Shown one piece after another: positions 24,418-32,176 of a stretch of 32,176 nucleotides of DNA. The DNA is taken from assembly GCA_902766625.1 (NCBI GenBank), contig CACXEH010000095.1, forward strand, positions 1-32,176, in the 5' to 3' direction. The translations under genes and the position numbers were made by a program. The notes under the pieces were generated by a model that did not search any database, was not told the origin of the DNA, and was given only the letters and a program-made list of their open reading frames with translations. Position 1 is the stretch's first letter; every line of letters starts with the position of its first letter. The DNA is from an uncultured Bacteroidales bacterium. GTDB taxonomy: Bacteria > Bacteroidota > Bacteroidia > Bacteroidales > Bacteroidaceae.

Positions 24418-24996
24418 ATGCAAGAGCAGGTTATTGATCAGAACGAAAGTCTTGAAGCATTAAAAGACCTATATAAGAAGGAACTGGAACTGCTGGGTGA
24501 AAATCCCTATCGCGAAGGCTTGATAAAGACGCCGGAGCGTGTGGCTAAGTCAATGCTTTTCTTGACACAAGGATATAAAATGAATCCTCTTGAGGTATTG
24601 CAGTCTGCCAAGTTTCAGGAAGATTATAAGCAGATGGTTATTGTCAAGAACATAGACTTCTTCTCAATGTGCGAACATCACATGTTGCCTTTTTACGGTA
24701 AAGCCCACGTGGCTTATATTCCCAATGGCTATATTACAGGTTTGAGCAAGATAGCCCGTGTCGTCGACATTTTTGCTCACCGGCTGCAAGTTCAGGAGAG
24801 GATGACGACACAAATAAAAGAATGTATCCAGGAGGCGTTAAACCCGTTGGGTGTAATGGTTGTCTTGGAAGCACGCCATATGTGTATGCAGATGAGAGGT
24901 GTAGAGAAACAGAACTCCATAACAACAACCAGCGATTTCACCGGTGCATTCAACAGTTCAAAAACCCGCGAGGAGTTTTTGCAACTGATACGTTAA
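24418..24996 (+). CDS. folE: GTP cyclohydrolase I
   Basis: Protein of 192 residues, usual length. It converts GTP to dihydroneopterin triphosphate, the first step of folate (and queuosine) synthesis. Zinc ligands Cys85, His88 and Cys156 are seen in [12 protein letters not shown] and CMQMRGV, and [19 protein letters not shown] is the typical GTP-binding region. It converges on dnaG with only 10 bases between the stops, and I see no terminator there. Confidence 0.96.
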   Translation: MQEQVIDQNESLEALKDLYKKELELLGENPYREGLIKTPERVAKSMLFLTQGYKMNPLEVLQSAKFQEDYKQMVIVKNIDFFSMCEHHMLPFYGKAHVAYIPNGYITGLSKIARVVDIFAHRLQVQERMTTQIKECIQEALNPLGVMVVLEARHMCMQMRGVEKQNSITTTSDFTGAFNSSKTREEFLQLIR

Positions 24997-25006
24997 ACCA
25001 TAAAAA

Positions 25007-26986
25007 TCACAATGTAATATTTGTCTCACCACATTGCTTGGCGAGCTTCTTTTTTGTGTTTATAAGACAGATGTATGTTTCCATCATCTTCTTATATTCG
25101 TTGGAGTTATAATCTAATTGCTGTAACTGTTTATATACATCATTACTCCTGTCAATTATTATGCCCAGTTTCAGACGCATTATCAGGGACGGCACAATTG
25201 TTGCCAGTTTTTGAGAGGTTGGTGTAACGATTTTGTCTTTCGTGTACCATTTGCTGAGTTGGTAATTGTTGCTCATCATGTCCACCGCCAGTTTGCTGAT
25301 TTCCAAATCCGGACTGGACATGAAAAAAGTTGAAGCCTTGAAGCCTTCATCATGACAGTGTTTTACAGCATCCAACCATATTTGTTGATATAAAGGGTCG
25401 CTAAATGAGAGCTTGTCATTTAAGAACTCGGCAGATACATAATCAATAAGTGAAATGTTTATTTTGTTTCCTTCAACTTCTACTTCAGCAATTTTCGATT
25501 CACCGTAGCGGATGATTAACTTCATTAAAGTATATTCTATTTTTTGGCTGGCACTGCTGAAAGTTTGTTGAGCAATGGGAGTATTGTTCTCTGTCGCTTC
25601 GGGTTTTGCCTCGTCCTGTGTCTGTACGTCGGTTTCTTCTAGTGTTTTACGTTGCTCGTTTGCCTTGGCTTTGTCATCGTAATTTTGCTTGCGCTTTCGG
25701 GCGGTTTGCCTTATAAGGACTTCCTCTTTAACATTGAGTTGTCTGCTGCATTCTTGCAGATATATTGATCTCGTGATGGCATCGGGGATGAGTGCGATGC
25801 TGTCTACGATGTCGTTGACGACCTCTGAGCGTTTCTGTAAATCGTCTTTGGCATCTTCCGACAGGATGCGCACCTTGAAAGTGATAAAGTCTTCCTGGTG
25901 CGATTTGATGTATTCCTGGTATTCTTCAGCATTGTGCTTCCGTGCAAAACTGTCTGGGTCATCACCGTCAGGTAGGAGCAGCACTTTGATGTTCATGCCT
26001 TCAGCCAACAGCATATTGATACCTCTTAGCGAGGCATGGATGCCGGCGGAATCACCGTCATAAAGTATGGTGATGTTGTTGGTAAAACGGTGCAGCATTC
26101 TGATCTGTCCCTCTGTCAGGGATGTGCCTGAAGAAGCGACGACATTCTCTATGCCGCTCTGGTGCATGGAGATGACATCCATATAGCCTTCCACCAGATA
26201 GCACCGGTCTTGTTGTGTAATGGCTTTCTTAGCTTGATGGATACCGTAAAGTTCGTAGCTCTTATGGTATATCTCCGATTCGGGTGAGTTGATGTATTTG
26301 GCAATTTTTTTGTCGTTGCTGAGTGTACGTCCTCCAAAGGCAACGACTTTGCCACTAAGGCTATGGACGGGATAGATGACTCTGCCGTGATATTTGTCAT
26401 AGAGTGTTCCGTTGTCCCGCTTATTGCATAGTCCGGTCTTGACGAGATAATCTTCCTGGTATCCTTGCTTGAGGGCGGTGCTACACAGCGCATCACTCTG
26501 CTGCAGGCAATAGCCCAGTTCAAATTTTTTGATGATGTCATCTCTGAGACCGCGTCCGCGCAGATAGCCCAAGCCGTAAGTCTGTCCTTCCTGGGTGTTG
26601 TAGAGGTTGTCCTGGAAATATTGGTTCGCCCATTGGTTTACGATGAACAGGCTTTCGCGTCTGCCGTTTTCCTCTATCTCTTCTGCTGTAAGTTCTTTTT
26701 CCTCAATGCGGATGCCGTATTTGTTTGCCAGCCACTTGAGAGCCTCTGGAAAAGTCATCTGCTCATGCTCCATCAGGAAGTGGACGACATTGCCGCCTTT
26801 GCCACACGAGAAGCAGTGGCATATACCTTTGCTGGGTGATACGACAAACGAAGGGGTCTTTTCGTTATGAAACGGGCACAGACCCTTGTAGTTTACACCG
26901 GCCTTATGCAGCGACACAAATTCTGATACGACTTCTACAATATCAGCTTTGCTGTATATTTCATCAATTGTTTTGCGGTCAATCAT
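25007..26986 (-). CDS. dnaG: DNA primase
   Basis: Protein of 659 residues. It makes RNA primers at the replication fork. The N-terminal CHC2 zinc ribbon has Cys37, His40, Cys58 and Cys61 (CPFHNEKTPSF ... CHCFSCGKGG). The TOPRIM catalytic core carries VEGYMDVISMHQ and the DGDSAG acid pair. The region after about residue 430, rich in Lys/Gln/Glu (KARKRKQNYDDKAKANEQ-like), is a linker, and the rest would be the helicase-binding domain. It is divergent from the sugar transporter, with promoters overlapping in about 70 bases. Confidence 0.96.
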   Translation of the reverse strand: MIDRKTIDEIYSKADIVEVVSEFVSLHKAGVNYKGLCPFHNEKTPSFVVSPSKGICHCFSCGKGGNVVHFLMEHEQMTFPEALKWLANKYGIRIEEKELTAEEIEENGRRESLFIVNQWANQYFQDNLYNTQEGQTYGLGYLRGRGLRDDIIKKFELGYCLQQSDALCSTALKQGYQEDYLVKTGLCNKRDNGTLYDKYHGRVIYPVHSLSGKVVAFGGRTLSNDKKIAKYINSPESEIYHKSYELYGIHQAKKAITQQDRCYLVEGYMDVISMHQSGIENVVASSGTSLTEGQIRMLHRFTNNITILYDGDSAGIHASLRGINMLLAEGMNIKVLLLPDGDDPDSFARKHNAEEYQEYIKSHQEDFITFKVRILSEDAKDDLQKRSEVVNDIVDSIALIPDAITRSIYLQECSRQLNVKEEVLIRQTARKRKQNYDDKAKANEQRKTLEETDVQTQDEAKPEATENNTPIAQQTFSSASQKIEYTLMKLIIRYGESKIAEVEVEGNKINISLIDYVSAEFLNDKLSFSDPLYQQIWLDAVKHCHDEGFKASTFFMSSPDLEISKLAVDMMSNNYQLSKWYTKDKIVTPTSQKLATIVPSLIMRLKLGIIIDRSNDVYKQLQQLDYNSNEYKKMMETYICLINTKKKLAKQCGETNITL

Positions 26987-26995
26987 TATTCATTA

Positions 26996-27003
26996 CAAAT
27001 TTA
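26996..27003 (-). promoter_or_regulatory. -7 promoter box of dnaG (TAAATTTG)
   Basis: Full TAnnTTTG match only 9 bases upstream of the dnaG ATG. TTTG at 27022-27025 on the same strand gives an 18-base spacing. The transcript would start at or very near the start codon. Confidence 0.55.
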
Positions 27004-27013
27004 GTTATTTTAT

Positions 27014-27044
27014 TTTGTTCTCAAAAAGGCTTTTGTTATTTTTG
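27014..27044 (+). promoter_or_regulatory. Consensus Bacteroidetes promoter of the FucP-like gene
   Basis: TTTG (27014-27017), then exactly 19 bases, then TATTTTTG (27037-27044): a full match to the TTTG-N19-TAnnTTTG consensus. The ATG at 27054 is 9 bases further on, so the mRNA is probably nearly leaderless. Confidence 0.7.
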
Positions 27045-27053
27045 TACTGTTTT

Positions 27054-28241
27054 ATGGAAAAGAAAGATAAAACTTTAACTTATAAAAGTTATCTCATTCC
27101 TTTTGTCTTGATAGTCTTACTTTTTTTCATGTGGGGCTTTGCGCGTGCTATTCTGGATGTCCTCAATAAGCATTTCCAGACAGTCATGCATATTTCCATT
27201 GCTCAAAGTTCGCTGATACAGGTGGCTACTTATATGGGTTACTTTATCACGGCTCTTCCTGCGGGCATGTATATTATGCGATACGGATACCGTCGGGGCA
27301 TTGTGACAGGTCTGTTGATTTTTGCCGCGGGTGCGTTACTGTTTGTTCCGTCCATGTGGTCAGGTACTTTTATGGCTTTTGTGGGAGCATTGTTTGTAAT
27401 AGGCTGCGGACTGACTTTTCTTGAGGTTTCCGCCAATCCTTATGTGACTCTTGTCGGTCCTGTCGAGACCAGCTATAGTCGTCTTAATCTGGCCCAGTCG
27501 TTCAACGGCTTGGGTTGTGTCCTTGCGCCTCTCCTTGTCGGACGGTTTCTCTTTTCCGGTGCAGATGCCGATGTGAGTGTTCCTTATGTTATTATGGGTA
27601 TTCTGGTCGTTGTTGCTGCCGTAGCTTTCTCACGTGTGCCTTTGCCCGATATCATCAGAAACGACAGTCAGCAGGGTGTCGCTTCAGGTACTTTGTTGAA
27701 AAACCGTTCTTTTCTTTATGGTGTCGGCGCATTGTTGGCCTATGAAGTCAGCGAAATCTGCATCAACAGTTATTTTGTCAACTTCACCACCGCTATGAAT
27801 TGGCTCACCAGTATAGATGCGAGTCGGGTATTGTCTTTGGCGCTGGTATTGTTTATGGCAGGGCGGTTCGCGGGCAGTTGGATGATGCGTTTTCTCTCCG
27901 CGGAGATGATGCTCTTGATATGTGCCTCGGGCAGTGTGGCATGCGTGATTATCGTGCTGTTGGATATCCAGGAGGTGAGTCTCTGCGCCTTGATATTGAA
28001 TTACGCCTTTGAGGCGATAATGTTTCCCACTGTTTTTAGTCTGTCATTGCGTGGCCTCTCTCCCGTTGAGACCAAACGTGCCGGCAGCATACTGATGATG
28101 ACTCCTGTCGGTGGCTGTACTTTCTTGCTGATGGGCCTTATAGCAGACAATGCTGGTCCGGTCGTTCCTTTCGTCCTGCCTCTGGCAGGTTATGTCATCG
28201 TTGCAGCATACGCGCGATGGCTTCATCGTAACTTCCGTTAA
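27054..28241 (+). CDS. FucP-like sugar:H+ symporter (MFS)
   Basis: Protein of 395 residues, about twelve membrane helices. LFFMWGFARAILDVLNKHFQ, the VSANPYVTLVGP segment and SRLNLAQSFNGLG are hallmarks of the fucose/glucose-galactose symporter family. The transported sugar cannot be told. The start at 27054 sits just after a consensus promoter; a longer frame from 26949 would run back through dnaG promoter sequence. Its 3' end overlaps the convergent PfkB kinase gene by 47 bases. Transporter and kinase are a natural pair for sugar uptake and phosphorylation. Confidence 0.88.
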   Translation: MEKKDKTLTYKSYLIPFVLIVLLFFMWGFARAILDVLNKHFQTVMHISIAQSSLIQVATYMGYFITALPAGMYIMRYGYRRGIVTGLLIFAAGALLFVPSMWSGTFMAFVGALFVIGCGLTFLEVSANPYVTLVGPVETSYSRLNLAQSFNGLGCVLAPLLVGRFLFSGADADVSVPYVIMGILVVVAAVAFSRVPLPDIIRNDSQQGVASGTLLKNRSFLYGVGALLAYEVSEICINSYFVNFTTAMNWLTSIDASRVLSLALVLFMAGRFAGSWMMRFLSAEMMLLICASGSVACVIIVLLDIQEVSLCALILNYAFEAIMFPTVFSLSLRGLSPVETKRAGSILMMTPVGGCTFLLMGLIADNAGPVVPFVLPLAGYVIVAAYARWLHRNFR

Positions 28242-29079
28242 ATGGACCGTGATTTGCCAGCTTCATCGCACTGACAACTGAAGCAAATTGTCCTGCCTGC
28301 TGTATGTCTGCTCCCAGGGTGCGTTGAAAGATATATCCCATCATATACGTATCACCACAGCCGGTCGTGTCTATGACAGCATCGGTATGCGATGCCGCTA
28401 TCCTGTGGACTATACCGTCGCGGAATATCAGGCTACCCTTGTCACCCAGTGTCAGTAGTATCTCCCTGACACCCCATTCAGCCAATCTGGCGCATATTGT
28501 CTCCATGTTGCTCTCGCCGGTTAGGATTTCTCCCTCGCGTTGGTTTATCTTGAGTATGTCGGTATGCTTCAGAGCCTCCTTCTTCCAACTCCAGTCTGTG
28601 TCGTAAACGTGTTGGTTTCTTACCGAGCGCAAGAAACCTTGCGCATCAACGGCAAGGATACTCTTCCTGTGAAAATGCTCAAAAATTTCTATGCTGAAAT
28701 CTTCTGCCAGCAGAGAGCCCAAGATGACATACTTCGCATTTATATCGCGCAGGTCGTCAGGTCGGAAGGCGTCAGCCGTAGCGGTGACACGCTGCCTGCG
28801 TTCGTTGAGGTTGGTGCCGTAGATGTTTTCAAAAAACATTGTTTCCCTGCTCGGGATAACCGTCGTGTCGATGCCTCTGTTGGTGAGTTCATCTGCGAGT
28901 GCCATGTCTTTTTCCGCGAGGCTTGTCACGAGTTTGTAGCTTAGGCCGTGTACCTCCGGACGCAGGGCTACCATGCCGAGGGAGACGTAATAGCTTGTAC
29001 CGCCGGGCATGTAGATATCACTGTCAGGTGTGACGATATGGTCTCGTGTCAGGTGGCCTATGCAGCAAATGTCGTACAT
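28195..29079 (-). CDS. PfkB-family carbohydrate/nucleoside kinase
   Basis: Protein of 294 residues of the ribokinase-like family. MYDICCIGHLTRDH at the start, GGTSYYVSLGMVALRP, and the catalytic/anion-hole motif DTTGCGDTYMMGYI near the C-terminus (Asp as base) are clear. Substrate could be a ketose, an inositol-like sugar or a nucleoside. The longer frame to 29112 starts inside the promoter box at 29110-29117, so 29079 is preferred. It shares its 3' end with the convergent FucP-like gene. Confidence 0.87.
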   Translation of the reverse strand: MYDICCIGHLTRDHIVTPDSDIYMPGGTSYYVSLGMVALRPEVHGLSYKLVTSLAEKDMALADELTNRGIDTTVIPSRETMFFENIYGTNLNERRQRVTATADAFRPDDLRDINAKYVILGSLLAEDFSIEIFEHFHRKSILAVDAQGFLRSVRNQHVYDTDWSWKKEALKHTDILKINQREGEILTGESNMETICARLAEWGVREILLTLGDKGSLIFRDGIVHRIAASHTDAVIDTTGCGDTYMMGYIFQRTLGADIQQAGQFASVVSAMKLANHGPFNGSYDEAIARMLQR

Positions 29080-29109
29080 GCGGATATGGATTTTTGAAAA
29101 ATACTTGTG

Positions 29110-29117
29110 CAAAATTA
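29110..29117 (-). promoter_or_regulatory. -7 promoter box of the PfkB-family gene (TAATTTTG)
   Basis: Full TAnnTTTG match 30 bases upstream of the ATG at 29079. The octamer is identical to the one at 40-47, and a palindrome array lies exactly 97 bases upstream in both cases. Confidence 0.6.
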
Positions 29118-29206
29118 ATAAACTCTCGGCGGATATTAAGTGTTTCCTGTAGTTTGTTGTTCAGACTTGCGGTTACCTGCGCGGCTTTTAGCGGATAGGT
29201 TTTCAG

Positions 29207-29263
29207 TTCCATGGGCTGGAATTTATGTTCCATAGGCTGGAACTTACATTCCATCGGTTGGAA
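29207..29263. repeat. Tandem palindrome array, three TTCC-N7-GGAA units, 21-base period
   Basis: Perfect units at 29207-29221, 29228-29242 and 29249-29263: TTCC starts at 29207, 29228 and 29249, GGAA starts at 29218, 29239 and 29260. The spacers ATGGGCT, ATAGGCT and ATCGGTT are related. It sits in the 372-base gap between the divergent PfkB and Gfo/Idh genes. The rest of this gap, apart from the two promoter boxes, shows nothing I recognise. Same array as 137-192. Confidence 0.85.
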
Positions 29264-29413
29264 TGAAAGCCTTATCGGGTGGATTGACCCTGTTTCTCCT
29301 GCGGAATCCAGAAAGTCGCTGCGGTTGGTCATGGTTGATGTCAGGAAGCATGGGCGATGCCGCATCGGCTATATTTTTATTCATATAATTTTCAGCGTAA
29401 TAATATTTTTTCG

Positions 29414-29421
29414 TATCTTTG
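29414..29421 (+). promoter_or_regulatory. -7 promoter box of the first Gfo/Idh/MocA gene (TATCTTTG)
   Basis: Full TAnnTTTG match 30 bases upstream of the ATG at 29452. A T-rich TTTTC is near the expected -33 position. Confidence 0.55.
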
Positions 29422-29430
29422 TTATATAGT

Positions 29431-29456
29431 TATGCGTTATGGATATGCGTTATGGA
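29431..29456 (+). repeat. 13-base tandem duplication over the start codon
   Basis: TATGCGTTATGGA occurs twice in immediate succession (29431-29443 and 29444-29456). It creates several ATG codons; only the one at 29452 opens the long frame. Confidence 0.7.
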
Positions 29457-30753
29457 TATAGATGATATACAAAATCGCCGCTTTTTTTTACGTAATCTGG
29501 GCGTGTTGGGCGGTGGTATATTGGCAGCCACGAGCCCGTGGCTGAGTATATTTGCCGATGTGAAGGATACCTCAGGCGAAAGACTCAAACTGGGTGTTAT
29601 CGGTCCAGGTTCGCGTGGACGTTTCCTGATGAAATTTCTTGCCAAAAACAAAAAGGTTGACATTGTTGCCATTGCCGACATCTACCAGCCTTCCATTGAT
29701 GAGGCTCTGGAGATTGTGCCGACAGCTAAGGTCTACAAGGATTACCGCAGGCTTTTGGCAGATAAAAATATACAGGCGGTGTTGGTTGCTACGCCGTTGA
29801 ATACCCATTTCCAGATTGTCATGGACGCCATGGATGCTGGTAAACATGTGTATTGCGAAAAGACTATAGGCTATGACATGGATCAGTGCAAGCGGATGTA
29901 TGACAAGCATCTGTCAACGGGCGTCGTGTTCTTTACGGGGCAGCAGCGGCTCTTTGACCCGCGCTACATCAAGGTCATGCAGATGGTGCATGACGGCGTT
30001 TTCGGTGAAATTACCAAAGTGCGTGCGTGGTGGAATCGCAACAACGACTGGCGCAGGGAAGTGCCTGAGCCGAGACTGGAGAAGTTTATCAACTGGCGTC
30101 TGTATAAGGCTTCATCTAAAGGTCTGATGACGGAATTGGCATGCCATCAGCTCCAAGTGGGAACGTGGGCGCTGGGGAAACTTCCGGAGAAAGTCATGGG
30201 ACATGGCTCCATCAACTATTGGAAGGACGGCCGTGAGGTATATGACAACATCTCAACCTTCTATATTTTCAACGACGGCAGAAAAATGGAGTGGGGCAGT
30301 GATATTGCCAATAAATTCTACGGACTGGAAGAACAGATACTGGGTTCCGTCGGTACGGTGGAGCCGGAGAGAGGTAAATACTTCTTTGAGGAAATCGCTC
30401 CGCAGCCCGCTTTCCTCCAGATGATCAGAGAGTGGCAGCAGGATATCTTCAGTGACTCAATGTTTGCCGGTACGAGTTGGATGGCGGAGACTGCCAAGCC
30501 GAATCACGGCGAATACATTCTGGGCAAGAAACCTGATGCTGACGGATCATCACTGCTTACAGAGGCCTTTGTGGAGGCTGCCATCACGGGCAGGCAACCT
30601 GCCGGTATAGCGGAAGAAGGCTACTATGCCTCAATTTTGTGCCTGTGGGGTCACGAGGCAATATGCCGGGGAGAGGCATTGGACTTCCCGAAAGAATATT
30701 GTATTGACTATGATGTGTATGGCACATCGGAATATAAAACAGACTTGGCATGA
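29452..30753 (+). CDS. Tat-type Gfo/Idh/MocA family oxidoreductase
   Basis: Protein of 433 residues. A twin-arginine signal (NRRFFLRNLGVLGGGIL) suggests export of the folded NAD(P)-bound enzyme. The Rossmann fold shows KLGVIGPGSRGRFLMKFL, then VDIVAIADIY and the EKTIG motif (the usual EKP with a Thr). The C-terminal half holds the usual oxidoreductase sheet (TELACHQLQVGTWALGK). Family members act on sugars or glycosidic bonds, some as NAD-dependent glycosidases; substrate unknown. It overlaps the next small gene by four bases (ATGA). The start is set by the Tat signal and the promoter box. Confidence 0.88.
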   Translation: MDIDDIQNRRFFLRNLGVLGGGILAATSPWLSIFADVKDTSGERLKLGVIGPGSRGRFLMKFLAKNKKVDIVAIADIYQPSIDEALEIVPTAKVYKDYRRLLADKNIQAVLVATPLNTHFQIVMDAMDAGKHVYCEKTIGYDMDQCKRMYDKHLSTGVVFFTGQQRLFDPRYIKVMQMVHDGVFGEITKVRAWWNRNNDWRREVPEPRLEKFINWRLYKASSKGLMTELACHQLQVGTWALGKLPEKVMGHGSINYWKDGREVYDNISTFYIFNDGRKMEWGSDIANKFYGLEEQILGSVGTVEPERGKYFFEEIAPQPAFLQMIREWQQDIFSDSMFAGTSWMAETAKPNHGEYILGKKPDADGSSLLTEAFVEAAITGRQPAGIAEEGYYASILCLWGHEAICRGEALDFPKEYCIDYDVYGTSEYKTDLA

Positions 30754-30986
30754 AAGATATCCTGATTACCCGAAAACGTCAAATAACAGAGCTGAAAGTG
30801 TGGCTGGCATGTCTCGCACTGTCTGTTGTGTTGAATATATATGCGATTATCGCCTATGAGGCGCAATGGACCGAACTGTTTACCTCAATAGGTTTTATGC
30901 TTACGGCATCTGTCGTTATCTATATTATCTTGCTGTTCTTCAGGATAGTGTGGTATGGTGTGCGCAGATTATGTAAAAGGCGTTGA
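30750..30986 (+). CDS. Small two-helix membrane protein between two oxidoreductases
   Basis: Protein of 78 residues with a basic N-terminus, two membrane helices (about residues 17-37 and 44-67) and a basic tail (RRLCKRR), giving a predicted hairpin with both ends in the cytosol. The ATG overlaps the upstream TGA, which supports real, coupled translation. It is 26 bases ahead of the second Gfo/Idh gene. Function unknown. Confidence 0.7.
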   Translation: MKDILITRKRQITELKVWLACLALSVVLNIYAIIAYEAQWTELFTSIGFMLTASVVIYIILLFFRIVWYGVRRLCKRR

Positions 30987-31012
30987 ATATTAACTAAAAA
31001 CAAAAATAAGAG

Positions 31013-32176
31013 ATGTCTACTCGTAGAGAATTTTTAAAACAGATGGGCATGGCAACGGCAGGACTTGCCATGTCTGGGGCTTCAAGTGCCATGGCTACTC
31101 CAGTCTCGTCAAAACAAAGGGCTGAGGCCAAAAACGAGAAAGTGAAGATAGCTTACATCGGTATCGGTTTCCGTGGTGAGCAGGATATCATGGAGTTCAA
31201 GAAAACCAACATGGTGGATGTTGTCGCACTGTGCGATATAGATATCGGTGCGAAACATACCCAGAAAGTGCTTGACCTCTATCCCAAAGCCAAACGCTTC
31301 CGTGACTTCAGGGAGATGTTTGAAAAATACTCATCCCATTTTGATGCCGTATGTGCCGCGGTGCCGGACCACATGCACTTTCCTGTTGCCATGATGGCGA
31401 TGAATTACGGCAAACATATCTATCTGGAGAAGCCCATGTGCCGTACTTTCCATGAGGCTGAACTGATGATGGCAAATGCGAGAAAGCATCCTGAAGTGGT
31501 TACTCAGGTAGGTAATCAGGGACATTCGGAAGGCAACTATTTCCAGTTCAGGGAATGGGTGAAGGCAGGTCTGATAAAAGATGTCACCGCCATAACTGCC
31601 CACATGAACAACTCACGTCGTTGGCATCCCTTTGATGCCAAGATGAAACATATGCCGCAAGGCGAGGCGTTTCCGAATGCGGATATTGACTGGGATACAT
31701 GGTTGGGCGCATGCGGCTGGCGTGATTTCTCTGAGAAATATCATTATGGTAACTGGCGTTGCTGGTATGAGTTTGGCATGGGAGCCTTGGGAGATTGGGG
31801 TGCGCACATATTAGACACTGCCCACGAATTTCTGGATTTAGGGCTGCCCTATGAGATAACCATGAAATACGCCAAGGGACACAACGATTTCTTCTTCCCT
31901 TATTCTTCCACAATTCTCTTCCGTTTCGGTGCGCGTAACGGTATGCCTCCGTGTGATGTGACGTGGTATGACGGTGTGGACAATTTGCCCAAGGTGCCGG
32001 CTAACTATGGTGCATCAGAGTATAATCCGAATATCCCGTCAACCAATCAGGGCGACACACCTGTTGCCAAGTTGAATCCCGGAAAAGAGATTTATACGCG
32101 CGATTTGGTGTTTAAGGGAGGTTCTCATGGCAGTACGCTCTCCATCTTGCCATCGGAGAAAGCCGAAGAATGGAAA
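31013..32176 (+). CDS. Tat-type Gfo/Idh/MocA family oxidoreductase, cut by the window edge
   Basis: The frame is open for 388 codons and runs off the right edge. Tat signal: TRREFLKQMGMATAGLAMSG. Rossmann start KVKIAYIGIGFRGEQDI, then VVALCDID, VPDHMHFPVAMMA and the catalytic EKPM (LEKPMCRTFHEAE). Later HMNNSRRWHP, the DWDTWLGACGWRDF stretch and GDWGAHILDTAHEF are typical of the Bacteroidetes branch of exported oxidoreductases. It probably acts with the first oxidoreductase on one carbohydrate route, but the two are only distantly similar. Confidence 0.9.
   Translation, partial: MSTRREFLKQMGMATAGLAMSGASSAMATPVSSKQRAEAKNEKVKIAYIGIGFRGEQDIMEFKKTNMVDVVALCDIDIGAKHTQKVLDLYPKAKRFRDFREMFEKYSSHFDAVCAAVPDHMHFPVAMMAMNYGKHIYLEKPMCRTFHEAELMMANARKHPEVVTQVGNQGHSEGNYFQFREWVKAGLIKDVTAITAHMNNSRRWHPFDAKMKHMPQGEAFPNADIDWDTWLGACGWRDFSEKYHYGNWRCWYEFGMGALGDWGAHILDTAHEFLDLGLPYEITMKYAKGHNDFFFPYSSTILFRFGARNGMPPCDVTWYDGVDNLPKVPANYGASEYNPNIPSTNQGDTPVAKLNPGKEIYTRDLVFKGGSHGSTLSILPSEKAEEWK

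Noticed and set aside
26949..27053. N-terminal extension of the FucP-like transporter
   Set aside because: It overlaps the dnaG start and both promoters; the consensus promoter places the transcript start near 27051.
29024..29365. Minus-strand frame encoding three FQPME repeats
   Set aside because: The repeat peptide is simply the 21-base array read as codons (21 is divisible by 3). The frame runs across a promoter and another gene start.
1..32176. tRNA, rRNA or insertion sequence
   Set aside because: I looked for clover-leaf patterns, conserved rRNA blocks and transposase motifs with end repeats by eye and found none.

Overview
The window is chromosomal DNA from a Bacteroidales bacterium, most likely Prevotella-like. 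Three things point there: repeated matches to the Bacteroidetes -7 promoter box TAnnTTTG upstream of genes, A-rich leaders with few Shine-Dalgarno sites, and gene sets typical of the order (PPi-dependent phosphofructokinase, HU next to RNase G, a SPOR protein next to folE, FucP-type transporter, Tat-type Gfo/Idh/MocA oxidoreductases). The genus is inference. I saw no tRNA, rRNA, insertion sequence, prophage or CRISPR array.

Left part (1-12.4 kb, almost all minus strand). A run of closely packed genes reads right to left: membrane-anchored GH25 lysozyme, rarA, a UvrD/PcrA helicase, an RlmD-type 23S rRNA methyltransferase and a helical protein of unknown function. Neighbours overlap or are 4-11 bases apart. 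A Tat-exported ferredoxin-containing aldo/keto reductase follows with its own promoter. To the right come pfp, RNase G, a 29-residue highly basic protein that is easy to miss, and HU.

Middle (12.4-18.0 kb). A secreted GH50-like glycoside hydrolase diverges from a small ABM-domain protein. Next is a 478-base gap holding a terminator, three palindromes at an exact 22-base period, a promoter and a long leader. Five small plus-strand genes follow, visibly AT-richer than their surroundings: exported protein, two lipoproteins, a DUF805 membrane protein and a tiny membrane protein.

Nucleotide salvage and central metabolism (18.1-27 kb). A 5'-nucleotidase is split over two overlapping genes (C-terminal domain gene first) and diverges from a nucleoside-permease-like transporter. 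Then come a duplicated DUF1599 protein and a DoxX-type membrane protein whose frame runs without a stop into a complete triosephosphate isomerase. A strong terminator separates these from a SPOR protein and folE. dnaG converges on folE.

Right part (27-32.2 kb). A FucP-like sugar transporter converges on, and overlaps, a PfkB-family sugar kinase. Two Tat-type Gfo/Idh/MocA oxidoreductases flank a tiny membrane protein; the second runs off the right edge. This looks like a carbohydrate-processing region.

The signal I find most worth following is a pair of tandem palindrome arrays (three TTCC-N7-GGAA units, 21-base period) near the two ends of the window. Each sits exactly 97 bases upstream of an identical TAATTTTG promoter box on the same strand. 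The second is the doxX-tpiA open fusion with an apparent internal tpiA promoter.
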